29,786 bases of DNA, taken from assembly GCA_905214495.1 (NCBI GenBank), contig CAJMLW010000022.1, forward strand, positions 1 through 29,786, read 5' to 3'. The notes under the pieces were generated by a model, which saw only the letters and a list, made by a program, of their open reading frames with translations, was not told the origin of the DNA and did not search any database. This document shows positions 15,542 to 23,997 of the stretch, in pieces (the stretch's first letter is position 1; every line of letters begins with the position of its first letter). A program made the translations under genes and the position numbers. The DNA is from an uncultured bacterium (GTDB lineage Bacteria > Bacillota > Negativicutes > Veillonellales > Veillonellaceae).

Positions 15542-16672
15542 CTATTGGTTACGCTTTACTACGACGATTGGTTGTGAAACATTTTCTGCTGTATCATTTG
15601 TATCTTCTACTTCTTCTGAATCAGCAGTGTTTGTGTCTTCTTCGTCAGTGTTCACAGTTGAATCATCTGCTTCATCCACAGTGCTATCTACGGAATCATC
15701 ATTCGCAGTCGGTACTGTCACGGCTTCAGCTAGTTCATCATCACTATGAGCTAAACCATCACCACCAATAACAAGCCCTTGAATCGACACAGAGTCTTGA
15801 GGTTGAATAAATACAGTGGAGCCTACCGGGTAATCAATATTTTTACCCTTGATGAAAGCACCACCTACTAAGCCAACAGGGCCAAGTAGAACTGCACCAG
15901 CCACAGAGGCACCAGCTGCTTTAATTTCGCCCTTTGTTTTTGCCTTAGCCTCATTACCTTGTACAGCAGTAAATTCTGTACCATCAATAGCAGGAACAGA
16001 GTCAAAAGTTATATCTAATGCACCATTACGTCCAAAAGAACGCGCTTTTCTCAAGGATGTAATCGTTGCAGAGCCCACAGTACCAGCTGGCACCAACAAT
16101 ACATTACCATCCATTACATTTTCAGCAACAGTGAACTTAATTGTATCTCCTTCATGACTTGTTTTTGTGGATACCGCATCATTTAGTGTTACCTTGAACA
16201 CATGATCAGAAGATAGTGTTCCTACTTGATTTGTAAGAGTTACATTACTACCATATACCTTGGTTTTCAAGCTAATAATACGTTTTTGTAATGAACCTGT
16301 TGAAATTCTACCATTCACACTACGTTCCATCTTTTCAACACGTTCTACCAAAGAACCATCATTAATGCTGTTTTGGTATGTGTATTCAAGTGCGTCCATT
16401 TCTTCACGCAATGAAATGGTTGTACCACTACCTTCAACGGAATCATATAAAGAATCTACACGTTTACTCAATGTAGCAGTATTGCCAGAAAATCCGTTGC
16501 CGTATACAGTTTCATCCAATTGATTAATACGATCCACAACGGCACCATCTTGAGGTGCACCATATACAGTGCTTTCTAATACTTGTGTTTTTTCCGTTAC
16601 TGTACCAGGTGCAGCAAATGCGGTACCTGTCAACAAAGATGCCATCAAAAGTGTAAGTACTTGCTTCTTCAT
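15542..16672 (-). CDS. Secreted envelope protein with VYG repeats and acidic C-terminal tail, function unknown
   Basis: The protein of about 376 residues starts with a signal peptide (MKKQVLTLLMASLLTGTAFA). Residues about 25-135 hold imperfect repeats of 22-28 residues that follow the pattern V-Y-G, then a short loop, then a charged helix (L-x-x-R-I/V-x-x-L). A beta-rich region follows (VTLNDAVSTKTSHEGDTIKF to VPAGTVG and ITFDSVP), then a glycine/alanine-rich helix that could touch or span a membrane (AGAVLLGPVGLVGGAFI). The end is an Asp/Glu/Thr-rich tail. I use the ATG at 16670-16672 after GGAGG. Its place directly upstream of the LptD-like gene suggests an envelope or LPS-related role. I do not recognise the family. 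Confidence 0.75.
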   Translation of the reverse strand: MKKQVLTLLMASLLTGTAFAAPGTVTEKTQVLESTVYGAPQDGAVVDRINQLDETVYGNGFSGNTATLSKRVDSLYDSVEGSGTTISLREEMDALEYTYQNSINDGSLVERVEKMERSVNGRISTGSLQKRIISLKTKVYGSNVTLTNQVGTLSSDHVFKVTLNDAVSTKTSHEGDTIKFTVAENVMDGNVLLVPAGTVGSATITSLRKARSFGRNGALDITFDSVPAIDGTEFTAVQGNEAKAKTKGEIKAAGASVAGAVLLGPVGLVGGAFIKGKNIDYPVGSTVFIQPQDSVSIQGLVIGGDGLAHSDDELAEAVTVPTANDDSVDSTVDEADDSTVNTDEEDTNTADSEEVEDTNDTAENVSQPIVVVKRNQ

Positions 16673-16721
16673 ATAATCCTCCACAACTTATCCTCTATAG
16701 GACATATACGTTAAACAGCAC

Positions 16722-16751
16722 AATAAGCACGGGCCTAAGACCGTGCTTATT
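16722..16751. terminator. Strong hairpin after the small secreted-protein gene
   Basis: Perfect 11-base-pair stem (16722-16732 with 16741-16751, AATAAGCACGG and its complement) with an eight-base loop. On the minus strand the tail is only TTATT then GTG, so it is a modest terminator in the direction of the local genes; on the plus strand it is followed by TT. It lies between the genes at 16787 and 16672. Confidence 0.5.
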
Positions 16752-16753
16752 TT

Positions 16754-16780
16754 CTGAGTACTTCTAAGGAAGTATCTCAG
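16754..16780. other. Second hairpin in tandem with 16722-16751
   Basis: CTGAGTACTTC (16754-16764) pairs with GAAGTATCTCAG (16769-16780) with one bulged base and a four-base loop. It lies just after the stop of the 16787 gene and directly before the hairpin above in transcription order. It may protect the 3' end of the small secreted-protein mRNA. Confidence 0.4.
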
Positions 16781-16786
16781 TGGCCA

Positions 16787-17233
16787 TTAAATTTTTAAAT
16801 CAATAAGTGCAGATACACCTACACCTTGAACACGGGAAGCGCCCACTGGATTTGTACTATCTACTGGTACTAAACCTTTAACACGAACCATGCCGTTAAA
16901 GCTACCTTCAACTTGAGCAACAGCCTTAACTTGTTCGATACTAGATGCAGGGCCTGTTACTTGAGCAGCACCAATATACCCTTTTGTACCAATACTAATG
17001 ATAGGTACAACCTTTGTAGTATATTCAGTACTCAAATTATTTTGTTTTAGTAATTTATTTAAGAAAGAGTCAATTTGTGGACCAAATTTACTAACTAGAA
17101 TGCCAACGCCACCAATTTTAGCAGCACCACCAAGGATACTACTTAAACCGCCAGCTTGAGTGGTTAAAATGCCACCAAATGCAGTTGTAGTTAAACAAAT
17201 TCCTAGAACAGCGGTCATAATTTTCTTTTTCAT
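16787..17233 (-). CDS. Small secreted glycine-rich protein, function unknown
   Basis: The 148-residue protein has a clear signal peptide (MKKKIMTAVLGICLTTTAFG, probable cleavage after TQA near residue 27). A Gly/Ala/Ile-rich segment follows (ILGGAAKIGGVGILVSKFG), then a mixed alpha/beta region with several VxG turns and an aliphatic end (VGVSALIDLKI). No catalytic motif or Cys pair is seen in the mature part. I do not recognise the family. AGGAGG lies upstream of the start. It has its own 185-base AT-rich upstream gap and a double hairpin downstream, so it may be transcribed on its own, just ahead of the envelope operon. Confidence 0.7.
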   Translation of the reverse strand: MKKKIMTAVLGICLTTTAFGGILTTQAGGLSSILGGAAKIGGVGILVSKFGPQIDSFLNKLLKQNNLSTEYTTKVVPIISIGTKGYIGAAQVTGPASSIEQVKAVAQVEGSFNGMVRVKGLVPVDSTNPVGASRVQGVGVSALIDLKI

Positions 17234-17418
17234 GATAAGCCTCCTAATAGATACTTATATTTTAACAAATTCTATACATAGTTTCTAGTGAAAGTATAAA
17301 CACTTACACTTAAAGATAGTATAATTATATAAAAATACGATGAGTTTATTATGAATTTTATACAATTTAATTTTTAGCTATGTTTTAACGGCAAATCATA
17401 CAATTATAACCAGAAGAC
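17234..17418. other. AT-rich gap between hypE and the small secreted-protein gene
   Basis: These 185 bases hold no gene that I can support. The end next to the small secreted-protein gene contains its AGGAGG ribosome site. Several TATAAT-like words are present but none is paired with a convincing -35 box, and no clear terminator for hypE is visible. Confidence 0.4.
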
Positions 17419-18426
17419 TTAACAGATTCGAGGCACTTGATCTTCACCCAATAAATCTACTAAACGAACACCGCCAATCGATGTTTGTAGGCCTACTTTA
17501 CCAATATTTTTATCCATGGTGACACCAATCCGTGTTGCTTCACGACCTTCTGGGAAATCATGCAATATATCCAATACACGATTAGTTACAGACGGCTCTA
17601 CAACTAAAATACATTTACCTTCATTTGCTAAGTATAAAGGATCGTAACCTAAAATATCACAAACGGAACGAACTTCATCATGAATGATAAACTTAGATTC
17701 CTCAACCTTTATCCCCACTTGACTTTGTTCAGCAATCTCTTTAAGAACAGTACCCACACCACCGCGCGTAGGATCACGCAATAGTGCAACCTGAGGCCCT
17801 ACTGCATTTAAAACAGCATGAACCATATGGTTCAATGGAGCACAATCAGTCTTAACAGAGTCTGATAATTCTAGTCCAAATCGTTGTCCCATGACAGCTA
17901 TAGAGTGATCACCAATTGATCCTGAAAGAATAATGTCCATATTAGGTTTTACGACATTCGGACCTATATGAATACCATCTGGAATCATACCAATGCCTGC
18001 TGTATTAATATAAATTTTGTCAACTTCACCCTTTTTTACGACCTTCGTATCACCAGTTACAATTTGCACATTCGCAAGCTTTGCCATATCAGACATGGTG
18101 CTCAAAATCGCTTCTAATTCGTCAAAAGGAAGGCCTTCTTCTAAAATCAAACCACAGCTAAGATATTGCGGAACAGCGCCATTCATAGCTAGGTCATTAA
18201 CGGTACCGCATACAGCTAATTTACCTATATTACCACCCGGGAAAAAAGCTGGCTGTACAACATAAGAATCTGTTGTGAAAGCCATTCGCCCCGAGGCTAC
18301 CGGAAATTGCGCCCCATCATGTAAGGGAGCTAACAAATCATTAGTAAAATATTTTAATATAAATCGTTCTGTCAATTCGTGGCTAAAACGGCCACCATTG
18401 CCATGAACTAAACGAACTCGTTCCAT
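17419..18426 (-). CDS. hypE: Hydrogenase maturation protein HypE
   Basis: The protein of about 335 residues belongs to the PurM/HypE ATP-binding family: HGNGGRFSHELTERF at the start, DSYVV, GTVNDLAMNGA, GDTKVV and DPTRGGVGTVLKEI. It ends in PRIC, the C-terminal cysteine that receives the carbamoyl group from HypF and is dehydrated to a thiocyanate, the source of the CN ligands of [NiFe]-hydrogenase. I choose the ATG at 18424-18426, which overlaps the hypD stop codon in TAATG and has GGGAGG five bases upstream; a longer frame to 18438 would enter hypD. Confidence 0.97.
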   Translation of the reverse strand: MERVRLVHGNGGRFSHELTERFILKYFTNDLLAPLHDGAQFPVASGRMAFTTDSYVVQPAFFPGGNIGKLAVCGTVNDLAMNGAVPQYLSCGLILEEGLPFDELEAILSTMSDMAKLANVQIVTGDTKVVKKGEVDKIYINTAGIGMIPDGIHIGPNVVKPNMDIILSGSIGDHSIAVMGQRFGLELSDSVKTDCAPLNHMVHAVLNAVGPQVALLRDPTRGGVGTVLKEIAEQSQVGIKVEESKFIIHDEVRSVCDILGYDPLYLANEGKCILVVEPSVTNRVLDILHDFPEGREATRIGVTMDKNIGKVGLQTSIGGVRLVDLLGEDQVPRIC

Positions 18427-19568
18427 TAATCCTCCCAAGCTAATCCGCCACTAGAAAAGCCATACTTATACCATGCAGCACAACTACCTTCTACAGATAC
18501 CATACAAGCACCTACTGCATGATCCGGTGTACATGCTTTTCCAAAAAGCGGACATTCATTAGGTTTGATTAAACCTTGTAATACACTACCACATTGACAC
18601 CCTTTAGGATCAAGAGATGGTTTTTCTAACTGTATAGGTAACACCTTTTCTGCATCTAGAAATGCGTAATCATCATTAAGCTGTAACCCAGAATTTGGAA
18701 TTATACCAATACCACGCCATGCATCATCACAAACATCGTATATTTCATTCATCATACGCACAGCCACAGGATTGCCTTCCTTCATAACAACAGAGTGATA
18801 GGTATTGCCTACTTCAAAATGACCACTTTTCCGTTGTTCTAAAATATTGACGATAGCAGATAATATTTCTACTCCATCAAACCCGGCGATACAGGATGGA
18901 ATTTTATACTCATCCGGTAAAAATTGATATGGTTTTTCGCCAATGATAACACTTACATGCCCTGGCAAGATAAAGCCATCAATTTGTCCTGCTTGTCGAT
19001 CTAATAAGGCGCGTAATGCGGGTGGAACCAATTTATGAGACACCAAGAATAATACATTTTTCACGCCAGCCTGTGCTACAGCTTTCACAGTGGCACCGAT
19101 GACAGCAATCGTCGTTTCAAACCCTATAGCTAAAAATACTATATATTTATCCGGATGTTTTTTACTTAGTTCCAACACTTCTAACGGCGTATAGATAACA
19201 TGAATATGAGCGCCCTGTGTTTGAGCTTCACTAAGACTACTATAACTACCTGGCACCTTTAGCATATCCCCAAAGGTTGCAATAATAACATCATCACATT
19301 TGGCATACTCTAGAGCTTTATCCATATACAATTGGTCTGTTACACACACAGGACATCCAGGACCACTGACTAATTCTATTCCCGATGGCAATAATTGTCG
19401 TAACCCTTCTCTAAAAATAGATACTGTATGTGTACCACAAACTTCCATAAGTCGCACCCGTTCGCCAGGTGTATGTAATTCGCTAATACGGTGTAATAAA
19501 GTATCAGCTGTTTTCTTTTTTTCCTGCAAAGTAAGCTTCTTCAAGTTCTTCCAACTCCCGGAAAGCAT
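18426..19568 (-). CDS. hypD: Hydrogenase maturation protein HypD
   Basis: The iron-sulfur protein that, with HypC, builds the Fe(CN)2CO unit. Conserved motifs are present: EVCGTHT (Cys44), GPGCPVC (Cys72, Cys75), AIGFETT, and the C-terminal cysteine set in CQCGSVLQG, CPLFGKAC and GSCAAWYKYG. With the ATG at 19566-19568 the gene overlaps hypC by 65 bases and the protein has about ten extra N-terminal residues compared with typical HypD. A TTG at 19542-19544 is a possible alternative start giving a more typical N-terminus (KKLTLQEKKK). The stop overlaps the hypE start. Confidence 0.95.
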   Translation of the reverse strand: MLSGSWKNLKKLTLQEKKKTADTLLHRISELHTPGERVRLMEVCGTHTVSIFREGLRQLLPSGIELVSGPGCPVCVTDQLYMDKALEYAKCDDVIIATFGDMLKVPGSYSSLSEAQTQGAHIHVIYTPLEVLELSKKHPDKYIVFLAIGFETTIAVIGATVKAVAQAGVKNVLFLVSHKLVPPALRALLDRQAGQIDGFILPGHVSVIIGEKPYQFLPDEYKIPSCIAGFDGVEILSAIVNILEQRKSGHFEVGNTYHSVVMKEGNPVAVRMMNEIYDVCDDAWRGIGIIPNSGLQLNDDYAFLDAEKVLPIQLEKPSLDPKGCQCGSVLQGLIKPNECPLFGKACTPDHAVGACMVSVEGSCAAWYKYGFSSGGLAWED

Positions 19569-19755
19569 CTAAGGTTGCCTTCGCTTCTTCTTCATCTACA
19601 ATTTGAACTGCAAAACCGGCATGTACTAATAACCAGTCTCCCACCTTTGCATCTGGCACGAGAAGCAAACTACAATCGCGCGTCGCACCTGTTAAGTCTA
19701 CTGTGCCAATGGCTTCATTAATAGAAATTAACTGTGCTGGTACTGCTAAACACAT
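19504..19755 (-). CDS. hypC: Hydrogenase maturation chaperone HypC/HybG family
   Basis: The 83-residue protein starts with the family motif MCLAVPAQ, where Cys2 (exposed after loss of Met1) binds the iron centre and the hydrogenase large subunit. GTVDLTGATRDCSLLL and VGDWLLVHAGFAVQIVDEEEA are typical. The C-terminal tail is rich in Glu. GGAGGGC precedes the ATG. It lies 114 bases downstream of hypF in an AT-rich gap, so it may have its own promoter, and its 3' end overlaps the hypD reading frame. Confidence 0.96.
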   Translation of the reverse strand: MCLAVPAQLISINEAIGTVDLTGATRDCSLLLVPDAKVGDWLLVHAGFAVQIVDEEEAKATLDAFRELEELEEAYFAGKKENS

Positions 19756-19869
19756 ACGCCCTCCTTCTGTAAATATACTTATACATCTATTTATAACTAT
19801 TAATCCAAATATTTTGATTAATTCAATTGTATCACAAGACTAAGAACTCTTATGTAACCAATGATACTT

Positions 19870-22167
19870 TTATATATTTTTTTGATGAGCAATCCACAAT
19901 TGTCCCAACGATAACCCCCCATCATTACATGGTACTTTTTTATTAATATATAATGTACCATGATGCCACTTATGCTGTAAGGATGCTAATAATCTGCGAT
20001 TTTGAAAAACGCCACCACCGATACATACATCATCGATGCCATAGCGTTCACACAAATCAGCTCCAACTTCACAAATAGCAATGGCTAGTGTTTTATGGAA
20101 GCTCGCCGCTAACGAGGATACACTTTCACCTTGAGAATAGCCATCCATAATCTGTTGAACTGCAGGCACGAGATCTAATACTTGACCATCATAGTTAAAA
20201 TCTAACAATCGACCTTCTTCATTTGCACATGCAGATTCTAATGCTATGGCGATCTGTGCATCAAAAGAGTGTTCATTTCCTAAGCCCAACAAACAACCAA
20301 TTACATCAAATAATCTACCTGCACTAGATGTCATCATCATGGACAGGTCTGATTGCAATGCCTTATCTAGAATTTGCCAGCCTTTAGGCAATGTAGTTAA
20401 CCATTTTTTGTATATATTAGGTAACTCATCTCCATAATAATTCCGTAAGTACCATAAAGCCTGACGCCATGGTTCTTTTACCGCTTTTTCACCACCAGGC
20501 AAAGGCGCTACATGTATATGGGCAACACGCATATACTCTGCCCCATAACATAGCATAAATTCGCCGCCCCAAATCGTATCATCATCCCCATATCCAGTGC
20601 CATCAAAACAAATGCCTAGCACAGGGTATTTCAAATCATACTCGGCCATAACAGCCGCAATATGACTGTGGTGATGTTGAACTACTATAGCGGGAATATG
20701 CAAAGTTTGACTCAGCCTTCTACCATAATTAGAAGAGAAAAATGATGGATGCTTATCCATAACAATTGCTTTCGGCTTCACATCAAACAGCCGTTCATAT
20801 CGTTCAATGGTCCACTCAAAAGTGTTATGAGTGGATTCACTTGCCAAATCACCTATATGAGGACCTAACAATACCTCCTGCTTTTTATTAATCGCAAAGG
20901 TATTCTTCAAATCACTGCCCATGGCGAGTATTGGTTGATCTGTAATCGACTCACAATGAATTGGTTCAGGAATATACCCCCGACTTCGCCGAATCAAAAT
21001 AGGTGTATTTTCCACCACTGATACAATCGAATCATCTACAGGTGCATAAATTTGACGATTATGTGTCAAAAAATAATCTGCTATAGTCTGCAATTCTGAA
21101 AAAGCTTTTTCATCATCATAAATAACGGAATCACCGCTCGCATTACCACTTGTCATAACCCATGTAGCATCCTGTGGTACTAACACATGATGGATAGGTG
21201 CATACGGTAACATAACACCAATTAAATGATTATTAGGGGCTACTAACTCACTTATAGACGTATGAAAATCATCATTTTTCTCTAAAAGAACAATAGGCCT
21301 TGCCATAGCGCTTAATGCATCTAAGTCTCCATCGCTAACGACAGCAAACGCCTCTACGATGTCAATAGAACCGGCCATGATAGCAAAGGGCTTATCCTTA
21401 CGATGTTTTCGCTCCCGCAATGTTTGTACCGCTGTATCATTAGTAGCATCACAAACCAAGTGATATCCACCAATCCCCTTTAAAGCAATAATCGCACCCT
21501 TCGCAATCATTTCTCTAGCGGCCTCGAAACAATCATCAACGACACATAGATTGCCATTGTTGTCTAATAATTGGTAGCTCGGTCCACATTGTTCACAAGC
21601 ATTCGGTTCCGCATGATACCTACGCCCATTCACATCAACGTATTCATCATGACAAGCTTCACACATAGTGAAATCAGACATAGTAGTTCGTTCTCGATCA
21701 TAAGGCATCGATTTAATAATGGAATATCGAGGTCCGCAATTGGTACAGTTTATGAAAGGATAGTGATATCGTCTACCCTTCTCATTCATTTCGGATAAAC
21801 ACTCCTCACAAGGGGATGTATCCGCACTAATAAAGGTATTAATCGTTCCTTCGAGGGGAGACTTGCTTATAACAAACTCCGTATTATCATCAACGTCATA
21901 TGGAGCAACCTTGGTAATACCCACATGTGTTATACGGCATAATCGCGGTTGTTCTTCCTGAATCGTATCAACAAATAATTGCAATGTATCTATGTCGGAT
22001 TGGGCCTCTACATATACACCGGAACTATCATTATATACAAATCCACTAATCCCTAATTGATGGGCCCACATAGAAACAAGGGGTCGAAATCCGACCCCTT
22101 GTACAATACCTGTAAATCGAATCCCCCATCGTTCAATAGTTTGTTTTTCATCCAATCTAGTGTCCAT
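19870..22167 (-). CDS. hypF: Carbamoyltransferase HypF
   Basis: The 765-residue protein has all HypF modules in order: an acylphosphatase domain (residues 12-97, GIVQGVGFRP), two zinc fingers (Cys120, Cys123, Cys141, Cys144 and Cys169, Cys172, Cys191, Cys194), a YrdC-like ATP domain (IALKGIGGYHLVCDAT, RKHRKDKPFA) and a Kae1-like domain (VQHHHSHIAAVMAE, FDGTGYGDD, GGVFQNRRL). It converts carbamoyl phosphate to carbamoyl adenylate and loads it on the HypE C-terminal cysteine. AGGAG precedes the start. It follows the SCIFF maturase by 38 bases and leads the hyp block. Confidence 0.97.
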   Translation of the reverse strand: MDTRLDEKQTIERWGIRFTGIVQGVGFRPLVSMWAHQLGISGFVYNDSSGVYVEAQSDIDTLQLFVDTIQEEQPRLCRITHVGITKVAPYDVDDNTEFVISKSPLEGTINTFISADTSPCEECLSEMNEKGRRYHYPFINCTNCGPRYSIIKSMPYDRERTTMSDFTMCEACHDEYVDVNGRRYHAEPNACEQCGPSYQLLDNNGNLCVVDDCFEAAREMIAKGAIIALKGIGGYHLVCDATNDTAVQTLRERKHRKDKPFAIMAGSIDIVEAFAVVSDGDLDALSAMARPIVLLEKNDDFHTSISELVAPNNHLIGVMLPYAPIHHVLVPQDATWVMTSGNASGDSVIYDDEKAFSELQTIADYFLTHNRQIYAPVDDSIVSVVENTPILIRRSRGYIPEPIHCESITDQPILAMGSDLKNTFAINKKQEVLLGPHIGDLASESTHNTFEWTIERYERLFDVKPKAIVMDKHPSFFSSNYGRRLSQTLHIPAIVVQHHHSHIAAVMAEYDLKYPVLGICFDGTGYGDDDTIWGGEFMLCYGAEYMRVAHIHVAPLPGGEKAVKEPWRQALWYLRNYYGDELPNIYKKWLTTLPKGWQILDKALQSDLSMMMTSSAGRLFDVIGCLLGLGNEHSFDAQIAIALESACANEEGRLLDFNYDGQVLDLVPAVQQIMDGYSQGESVSSLAASFHKTLAIAICEVGADLCERYGIDDVCIGGGVFQNRRLLASLQHKWHHGTLYINKKVPCNDGGLSLGQLWIAHQKNI

Positions 22168-22205
22168 AGCGGCTCCTATTACAAAATATATCTTATTTAA
22201 AATGT

Positions 22206-23615
22206 CTATCCTAATGCTACAGGAATACTACCATCAATGCCGGCTTGTTCGAGTTCAGCTTGAATCATGATAGCACATTCAATTCGTTTCTTTTGTAGAC
22301 GACAGCCAAACTCATAAGGCATTTGTAAATCTCCACCCAATGTAATGTTATTGGCGTGACAGCCACCAGAGCAGAAGAATTTTGCCCAACATTCTGCACA
22401 GGTAGGTTTTGTAAACACGTGTGTATTACGGAAATCCTTTGGAATTTCAGTGTTTTTTAAACCTTCATATACATTACCAAGTATATATCCATCTTTTCCT
22501 ACAAATTGGTGACATGGATAAATATCTCCATTTGGTACGACCGCCATATATTCATGACCAGCCCCACAGCCACGCAAACGTTTAGCCATACAAGGTCCAC
22601 GGTACAAGTCCATACGGAAGTGGAAGAAATTAAATTTCTCACCCCACCCATCCTTTTGGCGTTGCAAATATATATCTGCTAGTTTTTCATATTCTTTCTC
22701 AAGCGTTGGCCAATCTTCTTCGCGAAGTACATAATCGCCTTCTTCACCTACTACAGGCTCCATGGATAAGTGTTCAAAGCCTAAGTCAGACATAGCCAAT
22801 ACATCTTTAGTGAAATCAAGATTCTTATGCGTATATGTACCACGTACATAATATTCTAAACCATGACGTTGTTTTACAGCATTCACAAGATTTTTAGCAA
22901 TATACTCATAAGAGTTTGCACCACTGCCAGCGACTGGGCGCATAGCATTATGCACATCTTCTCGCCCATCTAGAGATAAGACCAAGCTCATTTTATGTTC
23001 GTTTACATAATCGATTTTCTCTTGAGACAATAACATACCATTAGTAGTTAACGTCAATTTAAAGATTTTATTATGTTTTGGTGCCTCTTGCTCAATATAT
23101 TCTACCGTTTGTTTTACAACATCCCAGTTAAGAAGAGGCTCGCCACCGAAGAAATCGATTTCGCAATGTTGACGAGAACCACTCATTTGAATGAGAAAAT
23201 CAACAGCTCGCTTAGCCACATCAAAGCTCATCAATTCGCGTTTTACACCACCGTAATCGCCTTGACTAGCAAAACAATATTTACATGCCAAATTACAATC
23301 ATGAGCAATATTGAGGCATAACGCTTTAACGATTGGCTTTTCCCCAACTACAAGCTTAAATTCAGTGCTCATAGGTGCAAATAATTGCTCCGCTTCGATT
23401 AGTTCATCCAGCTCATCCATGATTTCATTTAATTCTACAGGATCCTGGGAGCTATCTAATGCGGCATGGACTGCATCACGATTCGTGCCGTCATATATAT
23501 CTAATACTTTATCAATGAGTTCATCAATAACGTGAATGATACCGCTATTTACATCTAAACAATAGTAGTTATCTTTCATCCGAAACTTATGGATCATTGG
23601 TTTTAATTCTAACAT
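22206..23615 (-). CDS. Thioether cross-link-forming SCIFF peptide maturase (radical SAM/SPASM)
   Basis: The 469-residue enzyme has an N-terminal peptide-recognition-like region (residues 1-95), the radical SAM cluster motif CNLACKYC (Cys107, Cys111, Cys114), FFGGEPLL, and a C-terminal SPASM region with clustered cysteines (YPCHQFVG, CAECWAKFFCSGGCH, and later CRLQKKRIEC). The match in length and motifs plus the adjacent SCIFF peptide gene identify it. It should form Cys-to-Thr-type thioether bonds in the SCIFF peptide. The start has GGAGG four bases upstream. A terminator lies between the peptide and this gene, so it probably has its own promoter or low read-through. Confidence 0.95.
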   Translation of the reverse strand: MLELKPMIHKFRMKDNYYCLDVNSGIIHVIDELIDKVLDIYDGTNRDAVHAALDSSQDPVELNEIMDELDELIEAEQLFAPMSTEFKLVVGEKPIVKALCLNIAHDCNLACKYCFASQGDYGGVKRELMSFDVAKRAVDFLIQMSGSRQHCEIDFFGGEPLLNWDVVKQTVEYIEQEAPKHNKIFKLTLTTNGMLLSQEKIDYVNEHKMSLVLSLDGREDVHNAMRPVAGSGANSYEYIAKNLVNAVKQRHGLEYYVRGTYTHKNLDFTKDVLAMSDLGFEHLSMEPVVGEEGDYVLREEDWPTLEKEYEKLADIYLQRQKDGWGEKFNFFHFRMDLYRGPCMAKRLRGCGAGHEYMAVVPNGDIYPCHQFVGKDGYILGNVYEGLKNTEIPKDFRNTHVFTKPTCAECWAKFFCSGGCHANNITLGGDLQMPYEFGCRLQKKRIECAIMIQAELEQAGIDGSIPVALG

Positions 23616-23752
23616 GGTACCTCCAAATTATGTGTATGTGAAAGCGCTAAACTATATAGAACTTTCTAGATAATTGTACCACATTTTTTGTCTATCGTGC
23701 TAAAAGTCTTCATAAATATATACCATAAACAGTATGTATATATTACATACAT

Positions 23753-23780
23753 AAAAAAAGAGAGCCATCGGCTCTCTTTT
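23753..23780 (-). terminator. Rho-independent terminator after the SCIFF peptide gene
   Basis: Perfect 11-base-pair stem (23756-23766 with 23770-23780) with loop ATC, flanked on the minus strand by seven T. It lies directly after the peptide stop codon and before the maturase gene. It would lower maturase expression relative to its substrate, a common design for ribosomally made modified peptides. Confidence 0.92.
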
Positions 23781-23782
23781 TA

Positions 23783-23926
23783 TTATTTTTGTTTGCAAAC
23801 TTGGTTGCCTACTGTGCAGCTTGTTTTGCACGCGGATTGGCAAGAAGTTTGGCATTCACCACAACCGCCAGTTTTAGCAGTTTTTTGTAAAGATTCAGTG
23901 TTGATTGTACGAATACGTTTAGCCAT
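23783..23926 (-). CDS. SCIFF peptide (six cysteines in forty-five residues), 47-residue precursor
   Basis: Reads MAKRIRTINTESLQKTAK then GGCGECQTSCQSACKTSC and TVGNQVCKQK. The cysteines are at residues 22, 25, 29, 33, 37 and 44, and the NTESLQKTAK leader and GGCGECQTSCQSACKTSC core are highly typical of SCIFF. This family is nearly universal in clostridia and relatives, and is cross-linked by the adjacent radical SAM maturase; its function is unknown. GGAGG lies upstream of the ATG. It is monocistronic or nearly so: a promoter at 23961-23990 and a strong terminator immediately after it. Confidence 0.97.
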   Translation of the reverse strand: MAKRIRTINTESLQKTAKTGGCGECQTSCQSACKTSCTVGNQVCKQK

Positions 23927-23960
23927 GATTATCCTCCTCAATACTTATTGTATTACTATT

Positions 23961-23990
23961 ATTCTATCATAGATATTCAAACTATGTAAA
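23961..23990 (-). promoter_or_regulatory. Candidate promoter of the SCIFF peptide gene
   Basis: On the minus strand TTTACA (23985-23990), 18 bases, TAGAAT (23961-23966), about 35 bases before the SCIFF start codon in the short gap after the ECF gene. Confidence 0.5.
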
Positions 23991-23997
23991 ATATAAA

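Noticed and set aside
15445..16523. Several plus-strand open frames opposite the LptD-like and repeat-protein genes
   Set aside because: They are antisense shadows of well-supported genes with signal peptides and ribosome sites; none has its own ribosome site or recognisable domain.
23639..23652. TGAAAGCGCTAAAC resembling a CcpA catabolite-response element upstream of the SCIFF maturase
   Set aside because: The left half is perfect but two positions of the right half fail, and there is no other sign of CcpA control here. Kept only as a weak note.
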